Source of the DNA: Desulfuromonadales bacterium
GTDB taxonomy: Bacteria; Desulfobacterota; Desulfuromonadia; Desulfuromonadales; BM103
Length of the DNA: 64,000 nucleotides
Reading direction: 5' to 3'
Assembly: GCA_014860225.1 (NCBI GenBank)
Contig: JACZKE010000011.1
Location: 1-64,000 of the forward strand
The translations under genes were made by a program, and so were the position numbers. Under the pieces are notes generated by a model that worked only from the letters and a program-made list of their open reading frames with translations, was not told where the DNA came from and searched no databases. Each line of letters starts with the position of its first letter. The first letter of the stretch is position 1. Positions 1-10,350 of this stretch are shown piece after piece.

Positions 1-141
1 CGATTCCGACAGCTCGGCAAAATTGGACGAATTGCCATCGGAATGGGTGGCCGAATTCAATCGGAATCAGTGGACGAATTGGATCGGAACGGGTGGACGA
101 TTTGCGTCGGAATCAGTGGCGGAATTGGCTCGGAATACGCA
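1..141. mobile_element. Terminal end of an IS21-family-like insertion sequence
   Basis: A 23-bp unit of the form TCGGAATCAGTGGACGAATT plus three bases repeats in tandem from about base 14 (units near 14, 38, 61, 84 and 107). It stops in a partial unit ending TCGGAATACGCA at 141. Several terminal repeats followed by an end in CA are characteristic of IS21-family elements, where they bind the IstA transposase. The rest of the element would lie to the left, outside the window, so transposase genes cannot be checked. The family assignment is from memory of such termini; the repeat itself is plainly visible. Confidence 0.6.
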
Positions 142-678
142 ACTTGCTGAAGAATACTTCGCTCTGGAGTACATTGACCTAGATAAATAAAAGTCGGCGT
201 CATAGTATCGAATCGTTTAGCAATAAACCAGCCACAGCAGCGAAGCGATCTCATTAATGGGGAGGAAGATCTTGACAGGATTACCATGGGAGGGTTCACT
301 GCACAGGCAAAGGAAAATTTTATCTTCTCAGGGCTCTAATATAGCACAAATAATGAAAAGATAGCGTGGATCATTTTCTGATGCGTGAAGCTGAAAAGCT
401 TGAAGTCATCATAAGATCAAAGCTCAGAGTGTCTCATATATTGTTCTAGTAACTCTGGCAGGTCGAAATCAGCTGAAAATGCCTCAGTCCTGAATACCCT
501 GCAATCTGAGAAAATGGATACCCACCGATACTGTCTTTAATCCGTCCTAGCAGTGGTGACTTGTAAGAGAATATTCTGACGATGAGTCGATCTGAAGTAT
601 CAGAAGCAATACAGCAACTGGATTAATTGCGAACGTATGCTAGCATTTGTCTGATCACAGCTTAAAAAGAGGCGATTT
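142..678. other. Gene-poor stretch after the IS end
   Basis: This AT-richer DNA carries no convincing gene. One plus-strand frame stays open for about 50 codons and closes with TAA near base 339. It reads like the C-terminal tail of a protein but has no early start codon, so it could be a remnant cut off by the insertion sequence. The promoter of the response regulator at 679 should lie in the right part, but I see no convincing -35/-10 pair. Confidence 0.4.
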
Positions 679-1113
679 ATGCTGGTATCGAAAAAGCTAC
701 GCATTCTTCTGCTTGAAGATGAGAAAGCTATTTCTGACTTGCTCAGAAAGATAATACAGGGCTTCGGTCATGAAGTCTTAGCCTTCTCTGATCCCACCGC
801 TTGTCTTTTTTGCAAAAATCATGGGTCTAAATGTCCTCTGGAATATCCATGTGCCGATGTCATCTTGTCTGACAATATGATGCCAAACTTGAGCGGTATT
901 GATTATTTAAAACTTTTGAGAACAAGAGACTGCAAAATATTACATGAAAACCAAGCGCTTATGAGCGCCGCAATTTCAGCAGAGCATCAAGAAGACATAC
1001 ATGCACTTGGGTACCAATTCTTCCAAAAGCCATTCATGATTAATACATTGCAAAGCTGGCTTAATGAATGTGCAGGAAGAGTCTCTGAAGATCGACTCCT
1101 GGCTGATCTTTAG
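679..1113 (+). CDS. Single-domain response regulator (CheY-like receiver)
   Basis: This 144-residue protein is a stand-alone receiver domain. It has the acidic pair in LLLEDE near residue 14, a phospho-acceptor Asp in ILSDNMMPN near residue 64, and the conserved Lys in FFQKPF near residue 117. There is no DNA-binding or enzymatic output domain, so it probably acts by protein contact or in a phosphorelay. An insert with several Cys residues (CLFCKNHGSKC) after the second strand is unusual for a receiver and could bind metal or sense redox. An AAGAGG sequence lies just upstream of the ATG. It converges with the hybrid kinase at 1310-4042, a possible partner, though nothing proves this. Confidence 0.85.
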   Translation: MLVSKKLRILLLEDEKAISDLLRKIIQGFGHEVLAFSDPTACLFCKNHGSKCPLEYPCADVILSDNMMPNLSGIDYLKLLRTRDCKILHENQALMSAAISAEHQEDIHALGYQFFQKPFMINTLQSWLNECAGRVSEDRLLADL

Positions 1114-1309
1114 GGGCTGACTGTTTCAGAAAATGCACAATACCATGAAGAAAATGACGGTGTGATGTTTTACCGAATATCACCATATGTAATCTTAGAG
1201 GCATTGATAGTGTTCAATAGACCGTGTTTTCGACTCTGTCAGTCATGATTAAACAAACAATCCCTTGTCCTGCAAAAAACAGTCTGGTCTGTGTTGCTGT
1301 TATCTTTGT

Positions 1310-4042
1310 TTAAGCGTTAAAGCCAAGGGCTTTTCTGATATGGATACTGAAGTCGATTCGCGAGAAGGGCTTTTGAATGAAATGAATACCCTTATCCAGT
1401 ACGCCGTGGTGTGCAATAACGTTCGCCGTGTAGCCTGACATATACAGGCATTTGAGTTGAGGATGCTTTAGCTGCAATCGGCCTGCCAGCACCCGCCCGT
1501 TCATTTCGGGCATCACCACATCTGTGATAAGCAGATGAATTTCGCACTGATGAGCGCTGGCAAGGTCCAGAGCTTCAGAGGGTGAGTTTGCAGTCAGGAC
1601 CTTGTAACCAAAGTCACTAAGCATTTCTTCGATTAATGTCAGGATCGAGGCTTCATCCTCAACCACCAGAACCGTCTCACCCTGCCCCTTGAGAAGTTCC
1701 CCGCCGACAGCCTCGCACTCCTCGGCAATCTGGCCTGTATACCGGGGCAGGTAGATTCTAAAGGTCGTACCTTCACCCGGTTCGCTATAGACATTGATAA
1801 AGCCGTTGTGTTGTTTGACAACGCCATAAACCATCGACAGACCCAATCCGGTGCCATTGCCAAGCCCTTTGGTCGTAAAAAATGGCTCGAAAATCTTGTC
1901 CAGGGTCTTTTTGTCCATACCGCAGCCATTGTCGCTGACCGCGAGCATCACATAATCACCGGGAATAAAACCCGCGTGATCATGACAGTACGCCTGATCA
2001 AAGCTCACCCTATCGGTTTCGATAGTCATCTTGCCAATATCGGCAATCGCGTCACGAGCGTTGATGCACAGGTTAGCCAGAATCTGGTCCATTTGCGACG
2101 GATCCAATTCGACCGGCCACAAGCCTTTTTTGGGCTGCCAGACCAGATCGATATTTTCACCCAAAAGCTGCTTCAGCATCGTGAGCATGCTCTCCACGGT
2201 CTCGTTCAAGTCGAGTACTCTGGGGGCTATGATCTGCTTGCGGGCAAAGGCCAGCAACTGCTGGGTAATATTTCGTGAACGGATTGCTGCCTGAAGGATT
2301 TGATCAAGGTCATTATGCAGGGATTCGGGTTTATGGATTCTCATCTGGGCCAGTTCGGTGCGACCGATGATCACGCTGAGCATGTTGTTGTAGTCGTGGG
2401 CTATACCGCCCGCCAGCTGGCCGATCGATTCGATCTTCTGGGCCTGGTGAAGCTGTTCTTCAAGATGTTGTCGCCGTTTCTCTTCTTCGACCCGATCAGT
2501 GATATTACGCATAAATACCAGCGCACCTTCCACGCCCTGAAAGTTTATCGGAACTGCCGTTGACTCCACATCTATTTCGGTGCCATCCAATTGCAAACAA
2601 ACGGATTGAGTCAGTGGGGCCGCTTTACGTTCTTCATTAAGAAGGGTCATGCGTTTAAGGATTTCCCCCCGGGATTTTAGATGATAACGTTCGATGATTG
2701 GAGTGCCGAGAAGATCCTCTGCAGAGTTTGCTCCCAAAAGCGTTAATGCTGCATTATTGAGGAAAGTAAAACATTCCTTGTTCCGAACAAAAATTGCATC
2801 AGGGGCGTTTTCCACAAGAAGGCGAAAGCGCTCTTTACTTTCGATGGCTTCATCTTTGGTGCGCTGCAGTCGGCGATTCAAAAGCAACAGTGCAATTAAC
2901 AGAGCGGTCAGAAACAGAAAGGTTATCATTGCCACAATGATCGGGATTTTGTATTGTCCCCATAGGGTCTGGGGGCGGTTGATAATGATGCTGTCTTCAG
3001 GTCGCGGCAAATGATCGACCTTCCAGCGCGTTAGTTCGCGCCAGTCAAACGCTACCCAGTGAGAGGTTGCAAAGGTGGTCACCGGCTCTGTCAATTTGAG
3101 TTGTCCACTCAAATAATCAAGGGCGATCTTGACGGCATTTTCACCGACATCCTCGGTCCTCAGCAGTGAACCACCAACAATTCCGCTTCCCAGGTATTCC
3201 TCAAGGGTGGCAAAGACAGGACTGTTTGCCACTTTACAGACGTTGACGACCACCTCAGCGGGAACGAAAGTCCGCCCGGTCGAGTCGGAGAAAAAGGGTG
3301 AGTAGATGACGATGGTATTCTTCGGCAGCGAGGCGACCCGTTGCAGCATTTCCTCGTGGGTCATTTTGTTGCTGTACTCGAAATTAAGCTTCCCCTCCCT
3401 GCTGCCGAAAGCCTCTTTCGCTTCGTCCAGAAAGGGCAGAATGCGGTCATTCGCACCGGTCACCACAAACACCTGCCGCGTTTCAGGAAACAGATCAAGT
3501 GCAACGTCCAGAGTTCCGGCGGGATCAACCTGCCAGGGGATATTCATCACCCTGACATAGGCAGGGCTCAGGATCTGGTAGTTGGGAGAGATTAAGGCCA
3601 GGACCGTCGCGTCGGGAAAGAGGTCTTTCCCCTCCTTGGCCATAAATTCCGTGGCCAGAGCTCCATTGGTGATGACTATTTCGACCCGTTTGTCAGCCAG
3701 TTTATGACGGAGCAGATTGACGATGCTGATGCGATAATCGCTGGTGGGTGTCCGGGCCAAATCGAGGTTTTCTATAAAAACATCCGCCACGCTGAAGCCT
3801 TTTTCTTTCAGCGCTGCGAGAATCCCCCGATTGATGCCTTCCGGGATTGGCAGACCACGTGGGTAGGCATCGAGCACCAAAATCTTTGGCCGCTCCACGG
3901 GGGCTTTTGCACCTTCAGGCAGGCTGCGAGCCTGGCTGAGGGAGGGCATCAATAGCGAAAAGAAAAGAAAGAAACAGCAGATTAGACGGATCGTTTTCGT
4001 GACTGGGGCTCCCGTGTTGCATTTAGGTTGGGTTGCAAACAT
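1310..4042 (-). CDS. Hybrid sensor histidine kinase with periplasmic ABC-substrate-binding-like sensor
   Basis: This 910-residue inner-membrane kinase starts with a signal or anchor helix (about residues 17-38). A periplasmic region of about 300 residues follows that resembles the ABC_sub_bind family (PF04392), then one transmembrane helix (near 365-387) and a PAS domain. The HisKA domain has its His in GGIAHDYNN. The ATPase domain has its N box in [10 protein letters not shown] and glycine boxes in DNGCGMD and GTGLGLS. A C-terminal receiver has its Asp in [13 protein letters not shown] and Lys in QKPF. The layout implies that a small ligand bound in the periplasm drives phosphorylation, with internal relay to the receiver. 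No SD is obvious at the chosen ATG, so the start is uncertain by a few codons. The ligand is unknown. Confidence 0.88.
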   Translation of the reverse strand: MFATQPKCNTGAPVTKTIRLICCFFLFFSLLMPSLSQARSLPEGAKAPVERPKILVLDAYPRGLPIPEGINRGILAALKEKGFSVADVFIENLDLARTPTSDYRISIVNLLRHKLADKRVEIVITNGALATEFMAKEGKDLFPDATVLALISPNYQILSPAYVRVMNIPWQVDPAGTLDVALDLFPETRQVFVVTGANDRILPFLDEAKEAFGSREGKLNFEYSNKMTHEEMLQRVASLPKNTIVIYSPFFSDSTGRTFVPAEVVVNVCKVANSPVFATLEEYLGSGIVGGSLLRTEDVGENAVKIALDYLSGQLKLTEPVTTFATSHWVAFDWRELTRWKVDHLPRPEDSIIINRPQTLWGQYKIPIIVAMITFLFLTALLIALLLLNRRLQRTKDEAIESKERFRLLVENAPDAIFVRNKECFTFLNNAALTLLGANSAEDLLGTPIIERYHLKSRGEILKRMTLLNEERKAAPLTQSVCLQLDGTEIDVESTAVPINFQGVEGALVFMRNITDRVEEEKRRQHLEEQLHQAQKIESIGQLAGGIAHDYNNMLSVIIGRTELAQMRIHKPESLHNDLDQILQAAIRSRNITQQLLAFARKQIIAPRVLDLNETVESMLTMLKQLLGENIDLVWQPKKGLWPVELDPSQMDQILANLCINARDAIADIGKMTIETDRVSFDQAYCHDHAGFIPGDYVMLAVSDNGCGMDKKTLDKIFEPFFTTKGLGNGTGLGLSMVYGVVKQHNGFINVYSEPGEGTTFRIYLPRYTGQIAEECEAVGGELLKGQGETVLVVEDEASILTLIEEMLSDFGYKVLTANSPSEALDLASAHQCEIHLLITDVVMPEMNGRVLAGRLQLKHPQLKCLYMSGYTANVIAHHGVLDKGIHFIQKPFSRIDFSIHIRKALGFNA

Positions 4043-4397
4043 TTCTTCATCCAGAATCGTCCGCCGTAAGCATCCCTAAAATGATACAGTTAAAAGAAAG
4101 AAAAGCCACCCGCTTCTTAAGGATGGCCTGTCGTCATCTTTCGTCGTACCCCCTGTATTCTCAAATAACTACATAAATAAGACATTTCCAACCTACATCA
4201 ATCGAAGGCTTGGGCAAAGAAATTTGTTTCTTATTTATACTCCGGCATTGGTTGACTGGCATGAAATTGGCAGAAATGTAAAATTATTGCTGACTCTGAC
4301 TTCTGAGATTCAACACTATCTTCCTATTTTGATTATGACTAACAAATCAGTGTTTGACCTGTTTTCAACACTAGATTCCAAATACCCAGATTAAATA
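4043..4397. other. Intergenic region without a gene
   Basis: About 355 bp between the divergent start of the histidine kinase and the end of the RND operon. No ORF is plausible. It should hold the kinase promoter on the minus strand, but no strong boxes stand out. A TGGCATGAAATTGGCA sequence near 4247 resembles a sigma-54 core but points away from any gene that could use it. Confidence 0.4.
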
Positions 4398-4415
4398 AAA
4401 AGCGGGGGCGCTTTT
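4398..4415 (-). terminator. Rho-independent terminator of the RND efflux operon
   Basis: A perfect 7-bp stem (AAAAGCG / CGCTTTT) with a four-base loop is followed on the minus strand by TATTT. It lies about 60 bp downstream of the DUF2892 stop codon, as expected for the end of the efflux operon. Confidence 0.65.
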
Positions 4416-4444
4416 GCAAGTACCCCCCTTCTCTAAATAGCCTC

Positions 4445-4471
4445 CATCCGAAATTCCAGATCGAAAACTGA
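4445..4471. repeat. Fragment of dispersed repeat R1
   Basis: The sequence CCATCCGAAATTCCAGATCG followed by AAAACTG matches the core of the R1 repeat seen at 28731-28897 and 56497-56542. It sits directly against the stop codon end of the DUF2892 gene. Confidence 0.5.
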
Positions 4472-4474
4472 AAC

Positions 4475-4666
4475 TCAGCCTTCTTTGACACCGAGCTTGC
4501 GCAGAATGGTGATCATCGGGCACCAGTTGCTGAAGGCACTCTGAAACAGGTTCAGGCCGACAAAGGCCGTGAAATACAGCCAGTAGGGAGAATGAAAATG
4601 GGCGAGGGCCACACTGAGCATCACGAAAAAGCCTGCGATCATGCGTAGATAGCGATTAACGGTCAT
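4475..4666 (-). CDS. DUF2892 (YgaP-like) small inner-membrane protein
   Basis: This 63-residue protein has two hydrophobic stretches (about residues 8-24 and 28-45) and an NWCPM motif near the C-terminus. That is the pattern of DUF2892 proteins, often found beside rhodaneses or transporters. Its ATG overlaps the stop of the RND pump by four bases, and AGGAGA lies at good spacing, so it is translationally coupled to the pump. The single conserved Cys might have a redox or sulfur-handling role, but the function is unknown. It is the last gene of the efflux operon. Confidence 0.8.
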   Translation of the reverse strand: MTVNRYLRMIAGFFVMLSVALAHFHSPYWLYFTAFVGLNLFQSAFSNWCPMITILRKLGVKEG

Positions 4667-7600
4667 GACTGAAATCTCCTTGCGTGGGTTTCCGGGTCAC
4701 GGCCGTAGATCAGCCAGTAGACCACGGGGATAACGATCAGGGTGAATGCGGTGGAGGCAAAGACGCCGAAGATGATCGACCAGGCCAGCCCGGAAAAGAT
4801 CGGATCAAGGGTAATGACCCAGTTGCCGAGCAGGGCCGCCCCGGCAGTCAACAGGATCGGTCGCAAACGGACAGCACCACTCTCAATCAGCGCATCGCGC
4901 AGCGGCACACCGCGTTTGAGGGCATGGTGGATGAAATCGATCAGGATGATCGAGTTGCGCACCACGATGCCGGACAGGGCAATCATGCCGATCATTGCGG
5001 TCGCCGTGAAGAAGATCGGTGTGTCATAGCCACCCACCGGATGGTCGAGCAGCAGATTGAGAAGCCAGAAGCCAGGCATGATGCCGATCATGGTTAACGG
5101 GATAGCGCCCATGATGATCAGCGGCATGGTATAGGAGCCGGTTTCCAGGATCAGCAGGATGTAAATCAGCACCATGGCAGCGGCAAAGGCAAGGCCCAGG
5201 TCACGGAAAACATCGATGGTGATGTTCCACTCCCCTTCACCACTCCAGACAACCCGGGTTCCCTCGGGTACCGGGTTGTCGTCGAAGTGCCCGCCGATAT
5301 TCAGGATCGCGTTGACCGGGCTGCGGCCGGCCATCTCGCCGAATACGTAGACCACCCGCTCGATGTTCTTATGATAAATGGTTGGCTCCAAAGTTTCGGG
5401 CCTGAACTCACCCAACTCCCCGAGCGGCACCAGCGTACCTCCCGCTCCACGCATCTGCAGGCTGGCCAGCGCCTCGAGGGATGAGCGCTCGGCGCGGTCC
5501 ATGCGCAGTTCGATATGCAGGGGATGACGTTCGCTTGGTACGTGCAGTGTCCCTGTCTGCTCGCCGCTCATGGCTATCCTGAGGGTCCTGATGATCTCGT
5601 CCACCGGAACCCCGGCCAGCGCCGTTTTGCTGTGATCGGGGACAAAGCGATAGCGAATCTGTGCATACTCCACCGTGTCATCCACATCGACCACCTTATC
5701 TTCGGTGGCCATGCGCTCAGCGATCAGTCTGGCCGTGGCAATCTGCTCGGCATAGGTGGTCCCCGGATCTCCGTAGACCTCGCCGACCAGGGTTGCAATG
5801 ACCGGCGGCCCCGGGGGCGCTTCGACGATTTTTAGCCGGGCTCCGTGCGTCGTGGCAATTCGCGTCAGTTCGTCACGCAGGCGCAGGGTGATGTCGTGAC
5901 TCTGCTGAGATCGCTTGCCCTTATCCACCAGGTTGATGCGCAGATCAGCGAGGTTGGCTGCCTGGCGCATATAGTAGTGACGGACCATGCCATTGAAATC
6001 CATGGCGCTGGCTGTACCGACATAGGAGGACACGTCCGTAACTTCATTAACCGTCACCAGGTAATCCTCAAGGGCCCGCACCGCCTGGTCGGTTTCTTCA
6101 AGCGTGCTTCCTTCCGGAAGGTCGACTACCAGCTGGAACTCGTTCTTGTTATCGAACGGCAGCATCTTCATCGGAACCAATCCCAGCACAGGCATCGCCA
6201 TTGAGCCGACCAGCAGGACAAGTACCACGCCGACCAGCAGCCAGGCTTTGCGACGACTGGCCAGAAAGGGGTCCAGCAGCTTGCGATAAATCTTGTAAGT
6301 GCGACTTTTCTCGAGGACGAATTCCTCGTGGCCACCCTTGCCGTATTGCACCTTCAGTATGTGGTAACTCATCCAGGGAGTGATGGTGAATGAGACCAGC
6401 AACGACATGATCATGGCCAGTGGCAGATTGATCGCCATCGGTCGCATGTAGGGACCCATCATGCCGGTGATAAACAACATCGGCAAAAACGACAGGATTA
6501 CGGCCATGGTGGCCAGGATCACCGGCGGGCGGACTTCATCGACCGCGCTCAAAACAGCATCGCGCGGTGGCTCCTTCTTCATCCTGAAGTGGCGATAGAT
6601 GTTCTCCACATCGACGATCGGATCATCGACCAGCAAACCCAGCGCCAGGACCAGGGCGAACAGGGTGACCCGGTTGATCGTATAGCCGAACATGTAATTC
6701 ACCAGCAGGGTCAGGGCATAGATGATCGGAATTGAGACGGCAACCACCAGCGCCTCGCGCCAGCCGAGAGCGAACAGCACCAGGGCCAGAACGGTCACCA
6801 CGGCGATCGTCAGGTGCATCATCAGTTCGTTGACCTTGTGGTTGGCGGTCTCACCGTAGTTGCGGGTCACGCGGACCTGAATCTCCGGTGGAATCACCAC
6901 GCCTTCCATGCTGCTTATCGCCGCGAGGACGTCCTCGGCCACCTCCACCGCATTGGTACCGCGCTGCTTGGCTACAGCAATATTCACTGCACTGTAGCCG
7001 GCCGTCGTCATCTCGTCACCACTGTCGGCCGGCCCAAAGCGCAGACGCGTATAGCTGGAGATTTCGGCAGAAGTGTCAGCAATATCGGCGACATCACGCA
7101 GGAAAACCGGCCGGTCACCATGAACGCCGACCACCAGATTGGCAACCTCGTCTGCCGAAGCAAAGAAGCTGCCTCCCTGGACCAGAATTTCTGCATTGTT
7201 CTGCTGAAAGCTGCCTGCAGGAAGTTCTATATTGGCGCCGGCCAGGGCGCGACTGATGGTCAGCAGGTCGAGTCCGCGAGCCGCAGCGGCAGAAGGATCG
7301 AAGTTCACCCTGAGTATTCTCGGCTGACCACCGATAATCGTTGTCACCGATGTGTTCTTGACAGCCTGCAGGCGATCGACGACTTCCTCGGCGACCCGGC
7401 GCAGCTCGTGCCCGGATGATTGGTGTGAATAAAGTGACAGGTTGACAATAGGTACGTCGTCAACTTCAACAGGCTTGATCACCCATCCTGAGACCCCGGG
7501 CGGAACGATGTCGCTGTTCGTGGTGATCTTGTTGTGCAGTTTGACCAAAGATTGAATGCGGTCCTCGCCAACGAAGAAGCGGGCCGTGACAATTGCCTGT

Positions 7601-7884
7601 CCCGGACTGGACATGGAATAGACATACTCGACGCCGTCGACCTGCCAGAGCAGCTTTTCCAGGCGGGTGGCAACCTGTTTTTCAACTTCGGCAGCACTTG
7701 CGCCTGGCATGTGCACGTACACGTCGGCAAGCGGCACTACGATCTGCGGTTCCTCTTCCCGGGGGGTCAGAATCAGGGAGGCGATCCCGGCAATCAGCGA
7801 GAGGACGATCAGGATGGTCGCCAGATTACCTTCAAGGAAATGGGCGACGATGCGGGTCGGCAGCGAATGTTTCTCTGCTTTCAT
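4663..7884 (-). CDS. RND family efflux pump inner-membrane subunit (AcrB-like)
   Basis: At 1073 residues this has the usual length of an RND proton-driven drug or solvent pump. It shows a first membrane helix near residues 20-40, two large periplasmic porter regions and helix groups around 360-500 and 880-1050. The motif GLLVDDPIVDVENIYRHF in helix 4 carries the paired Asp residues that relay protons. It overlaps the adaptor gene upstream by four bases and the DUF2892 gene downstream by four. With the adaptor and the outer-membrane factor it would form a tripartite export system across both membranes. The substrate cannot be read from the sequence; the hydrophobe/amphiphile (HAE) group fits better than the heavy-metal group. 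Confidence 0.92.
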   Translation of the reverse strand: MKAEKHSLPTRIVAHFLEGNLATILIVLSLIAGIASLILTPREEEPQIVVPLADVYVHMPGASAAEVEKQVATRLEKLLWQVDGVEYVYSMSSPGQAIVTARFFVGEDRIQSLVKLHNKITTNSDIVPPGVSGWVIKPVEVDDVPIVNLSLYSHQSSGHELRRVAEEVVDRLQAVKNTSVTTIIGGQPRILRVNFDPSAAAARGLDLLTISRALAGANIELPAGSFQQNNAEILVQGGSFFASADEVANLVVGVHGDRPVFLRDVADIADTSAEISSYTRLRFGPADSGDEMTTAGYSAVNIAVAKQRGTNAVEVAEDVLAAISSMEGVVIPPEIQVRVTRNYGETANHKVNELMMHLTIAVVTVLALVLFALGWREALVVAVSIPIIYALTLLVNYMFGYTINRVTLFALVLALGLLVDDPIVDVENIYRHFRMKKEPPRDAVLSAVDEVRPPVILATMAVILSFLPMLFITGMMGPYMRPMAINLPLAMIMSLLVSFTITPWMSYHILKVQYGKGGHEEFVLEKSRTYKIYRKLLDPFLASRRKAWLLVGVVLVLLVGSMAMPVLGLVPMKMLPFDNKNEFQLVVDLPEGSTLEETDQAVRALEDYLVTVNEVTDVSSYVGTASAMDFNGMVRHYYMRQAANLADLRINLVDKGKRSQQSHDITLRLRDELTRIATTHGARLKIVEAPPGPPVIATLVGEVYGDPGTTYAEQIATARLIAERMATEDKVVDVDDTVEYAQIRYRFVPDHSKTALAGVPVDEIIRTLRIAMSGEQTGTLHVPSERHPLHIELRMDRAERSSLEALASLQMRGAGGTLVPLGELGEFRPETLEPTIYHKNIERVVYVFGEMAGRSPVNAILNIGGHFDDNPVPEGTRVVWSGEGEWNITIDVFRDLGLAFAAAMVLIYILLILETGSYTMPLIIMGAIPLTMIGIMPGFWLLNLLLDHPVGGYDTPIFFTATAMIGMIALSGIVVRNSIILIDFIHHALKRGVPLRDALIESGAVRLRPILLTAGAALLGNWVITLDPIFSGLAWSIIFGVFASTAFTLIVIPVVYWLIYGRDPETHARRFQS

Positions 7885-8990
7885 CGGCTGCGCTCCAGGC
7901 GAGCGCCATGGCGGGCCTTGGCCAGGTCCGCGACTATGATCTCTTCACCGGCGCGAAGTCCGGAAATGATCTCGATCTGCTCAGCATGCACGGTGCCGGT
8001 TCGCACCAGGCGGAAATGCAGGATGCTATCCTCGACCACATAGACTCCCGTTAATTGCCCCCGAGTAACGACGGCGCTCGACGGGACCATCAGAGTCATC
8101 ATGTCGGCATCCTCTGGCATGAGAACCCTGGCAAAGAGCCCGCTTTGCAAAGAAGCGTCTTCCGGCAAGGTCAACCACGCTGTAATGGTGCGCGAGCCTG
8201 GATCGGCGGTCGGCAGAAGTTCCGTCAGACGGCCGGTCAACTCCTTTTTCAGGGTCGGAATTTCAACCCGGAAACTGTCGCCAGGCTTGTGCCCGGAAGC
8301 AAGGCTTTCTGGGAGCGCCACCCGTACCTGCCAGGGGCCGCTGCGATCGAGATGGAACAACGGCGTTCCCGGCAAAACTGTGCTTCCAGCATCGACAAGG
8401 ACTTCTGCGACTGTGGCGTCATAGGGAGCCTTGACTGTCGCCTGATTCGCCATGACCCGGGCTGTATCGCGCTGTGCCCGGCTGACAGCCAGGGCGGCCC
8501 TGGTCGCAGCATGTCGTTGTAAGGCAGCATCTCGGTCGGCCAGGACCTTGTCGAATTCGTGGGGTGTAACCGCTTGGGCGTCACGCAGCATGAGATAACG
8601 CGAGTAAGTCGCCTCTGCCAGCTTCTGATAGGTTTCAGCCTCATCCAGCTGGCGTTCCGCAGCAGTCATCATGCCTTCAGCAGATTTCAATTCACTGGTC
8701 GCCGTTTCCCCCTCCAGAACCAGCATGGTGGTTCCGGACTGCACAACCTGCCCTTCACTCACCAGAATGCGTGCCACCTGTCCGGAAAGTCTGGCTGTCA
8801 ACAGGCCCCGATCAGAGCTCTCGACGGTGGCGGGCAGAACATAGCGCGACTGAACCGCAGACGGTTCAACCACTGTGGTCGTCAACCCGCTTACAACAAC
8901 CGGTTCCACAGAAGTCTGACCTGGTTCGATGCGCTCTCCGCAAGCGTTTATGGTCAACAACATGATTAAAAGCACAAAAAATCTGGTCAT
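7881..8990 (-). CDS. RND efflux periplasmic adaptor (membrane fusion protein), lipoprotein
   Basis: This 369-residue adaptor begins with a lipoprotein signal peptide whose lipobox is LTINACGE, so it should be lipid-anchored facing the periplasm. A biotinyl-lipoyl-like half motif (about residues 64-100), a helical hairpin (100-165) and a beta-barrel region (205-290) follow in the order typical of HlyD/AcrA-type proteins. It overlaps both neighbours by four bases (stop of the outer-membrane factor, start of the pump). Its role is to bridge the pump at 4663-7884 and the TolC-like channel at 8987-10339. Confidence 0.9.
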   Translation of the reverse strand: MTRFFVLLIMLLTINACGERIEPGQTSVEPVVVSGLTTTVVEPSAVQSRYVLPATVESSDRGLLTARLSGQVARILVSEGQVVQSGTTMLVLEGETATSELKSAEGMMTAAERQLDEAETYQKLAEATYSRYLMLRDAQAVTPHEFDKVLADRDAALQRHAATRAALAVSRAQRDTARVMANQATVKAPYDATVAEVLVDAGSTVLPGTPLFHLDRSGPWQVRVALPESLASGHKPGDSFRVEIPTLKKELTGRLTELLPTADPGSRTITAWLTLPEDASLQSGLFARVLMPEDADMMTLMVPSSAVVTRGQLTGVYVVEDSILHFRLVRTGTVHAEQIEIISGLRAGEEIIVADLAKARHGARLERSR

Positions 8991-10339
8991 GGGTGAATCT
9001 CGCTTTCCGGCAGCAGGGCCTGCAACAAGGTTCCCTGCGCATAATAGACATTAGCTCGCGTGCTAAGCAGGTTGGTTTCAGCTGCTGCCAGTTCGTTGCG
9101 TACACGGGCCAGTTCGGTCTGCACGGCGAGCAGGTCCGATAGAGACGCCAACCCGGCGGCATAACGAGGGGAGGTGAGATCACGTCCAGCTTCGGCCGCT
9201 GCCAGAGAACTTCTGGCCAACTCCAACTGTGCAACCGCCTCGGCGGACTGCTGTAGAGCCTCGGCGACGGCAAAGCGCGCCTGACGATTTTCTTCACTCC
9301 GATGAAACTCAAGGGCGCGTTGCCGGGCACGCGCACCGGCCAGCGCACTTGACCGTTGGCCGGCATCGAAGAGCAGCCATTCCAGCCCTGCACTGACGCT
9401 CCAGGCCTCGTTATTTTCGCTAAAGGACAGGTCCTGCTCATGTCTGACGTACGATGCCTGCAAACCAACGCGTGGCAAGTAAGCGGCCTTTACTTGATGG
9501 GCGGCGATTTCAGCACCGGCTACAGCCTTGGTCAGGGCAGTAAGATCGCCACGCTGCAGGGAGGCTCCTGCATCAGGCAAAGGAAGCCCGTCAACCAGGG
9601 CTGGTTCGGCAATATCAACCTCGCCATCGGCTCTGCCAATCGCCAGGGCCAGTCGCCGCTGTGCACTGAGAAGGGCATTCCTGGCGATCAGCAACTGTCT
9701 GCGGGCATCGTTGCGCAAGACTTCGCTGCGCAGGGTGTCGGCACGCAAGCCAGTTCCTGCTTTTTCACGCTCGCGTGCCATGGCAACCAACTCTTCAGTT
9801 TCTTCTAGAGACTGCTCAGCCCACCCTAAGCGGGCGTGGCCCTGCTGTACGGCGAGATACGCCTGCAGAGTGGCCAGAACGGCATCTTCCTGACGCCGTT
9901 CGTCCAGGGCGCTGGCTGCAGCCCATTTGAGTTTTGCACGCTCCCGGTCAAACTTCAGGTCGGGATCGAAGAGTGGCTGGCTGAGGGTCAGGCGGGTTTC
10001 AAAGTCACTGCGTGCCGGTGGATCGTTGTAATCATCGGCATCCTGAGTCAGCTTTAAACGCTTCTGATTCAGGCTGATAAACAGACTGCCGCCGGGCTCG
10101 TCGGTGCGCACAAACCGCTCACTGAGGGTCAGGCGTGGCAGATACCGGCTGCTCTGCTCTTGCAACCCGGCTGCCGCGGCAGCCACATCTGCTGCGCTGG
10201 CCTGTACCATGGGGCGCTCCAGCAGAGTCGCGGAGAGCGCCTCGTAGAGGGTTACCTGCCGGGCCGCCCACACCGGGGTTGTTGACATAAGCCACAGAAA
10301 AGCGATGATCAATAGGGATGTTGGTCGTTTCATATTCAT
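8987..10339 (-). CDS. TolC-like outer-membrane efflux protein
   Basis: The protein has a signal peptide ending near AWA-ARQ and two repeated helical OEP domains rich in Ala, Leu, Glu and Arg, as in TolC/OprM trimeric channels. I chose the ATG at 10339 (450 residues), with an in-frame ATG at 10333 as alternative. Further upstream only a TTG is available, and it lies inside a palindrome more likely to be an operator. No strong SD precedes either ATG. It is the first gene of the efflux operon and overlaps the adaptor by four bases. Confidence 0.88.
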   Translation of the reverse strand: MNMKRPTSLLIIAFLWLMSTTPVWAARQVTLYEALSATLLERPMVQASAADVAAAAAGLQEQSSRYLPRLTLSERFVRTDEPGGSLFISLNQKRLKLTQDADDYNDPPARSDFETRLTLSQPLFDPDLKFDRERAKLKWAAASALDERRQEDAVLATLQAYLAVQQGHARLGWAEQSLEETEELVAMAREREKAGTGLRADTLRSEVLRNDARRQLLIARNALLSAQRRLALAIGRADGEVDIAEPALVDGLPLPDAGASLQRGDLTALTKAVAGAEIAAHQVKAAYLPRVGLQASYVRHEQDLSFSENNEAWSVSAGLEWLLFDAGQRSSALAGARARQRALEFHRSEENRQARFAVAEALQQSAEAVAQLELARSSLAAAEAGRDLTSPRYAAGLASLSDLLAVQTELARVRNELAAAETNLLSTRANVYYAQGTLLQALLPESEIHP

Positions 10340-10350
10340 GGCCAATAATA

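Noticed and set aside
4247-4262. TGGCATGAAATTGGCA as a sigma-54 promoter
   Set aside because: The spacing fits, but it lies on the plus strand pointing into a terminator and minus-strand genes, with no upstream activator sites.
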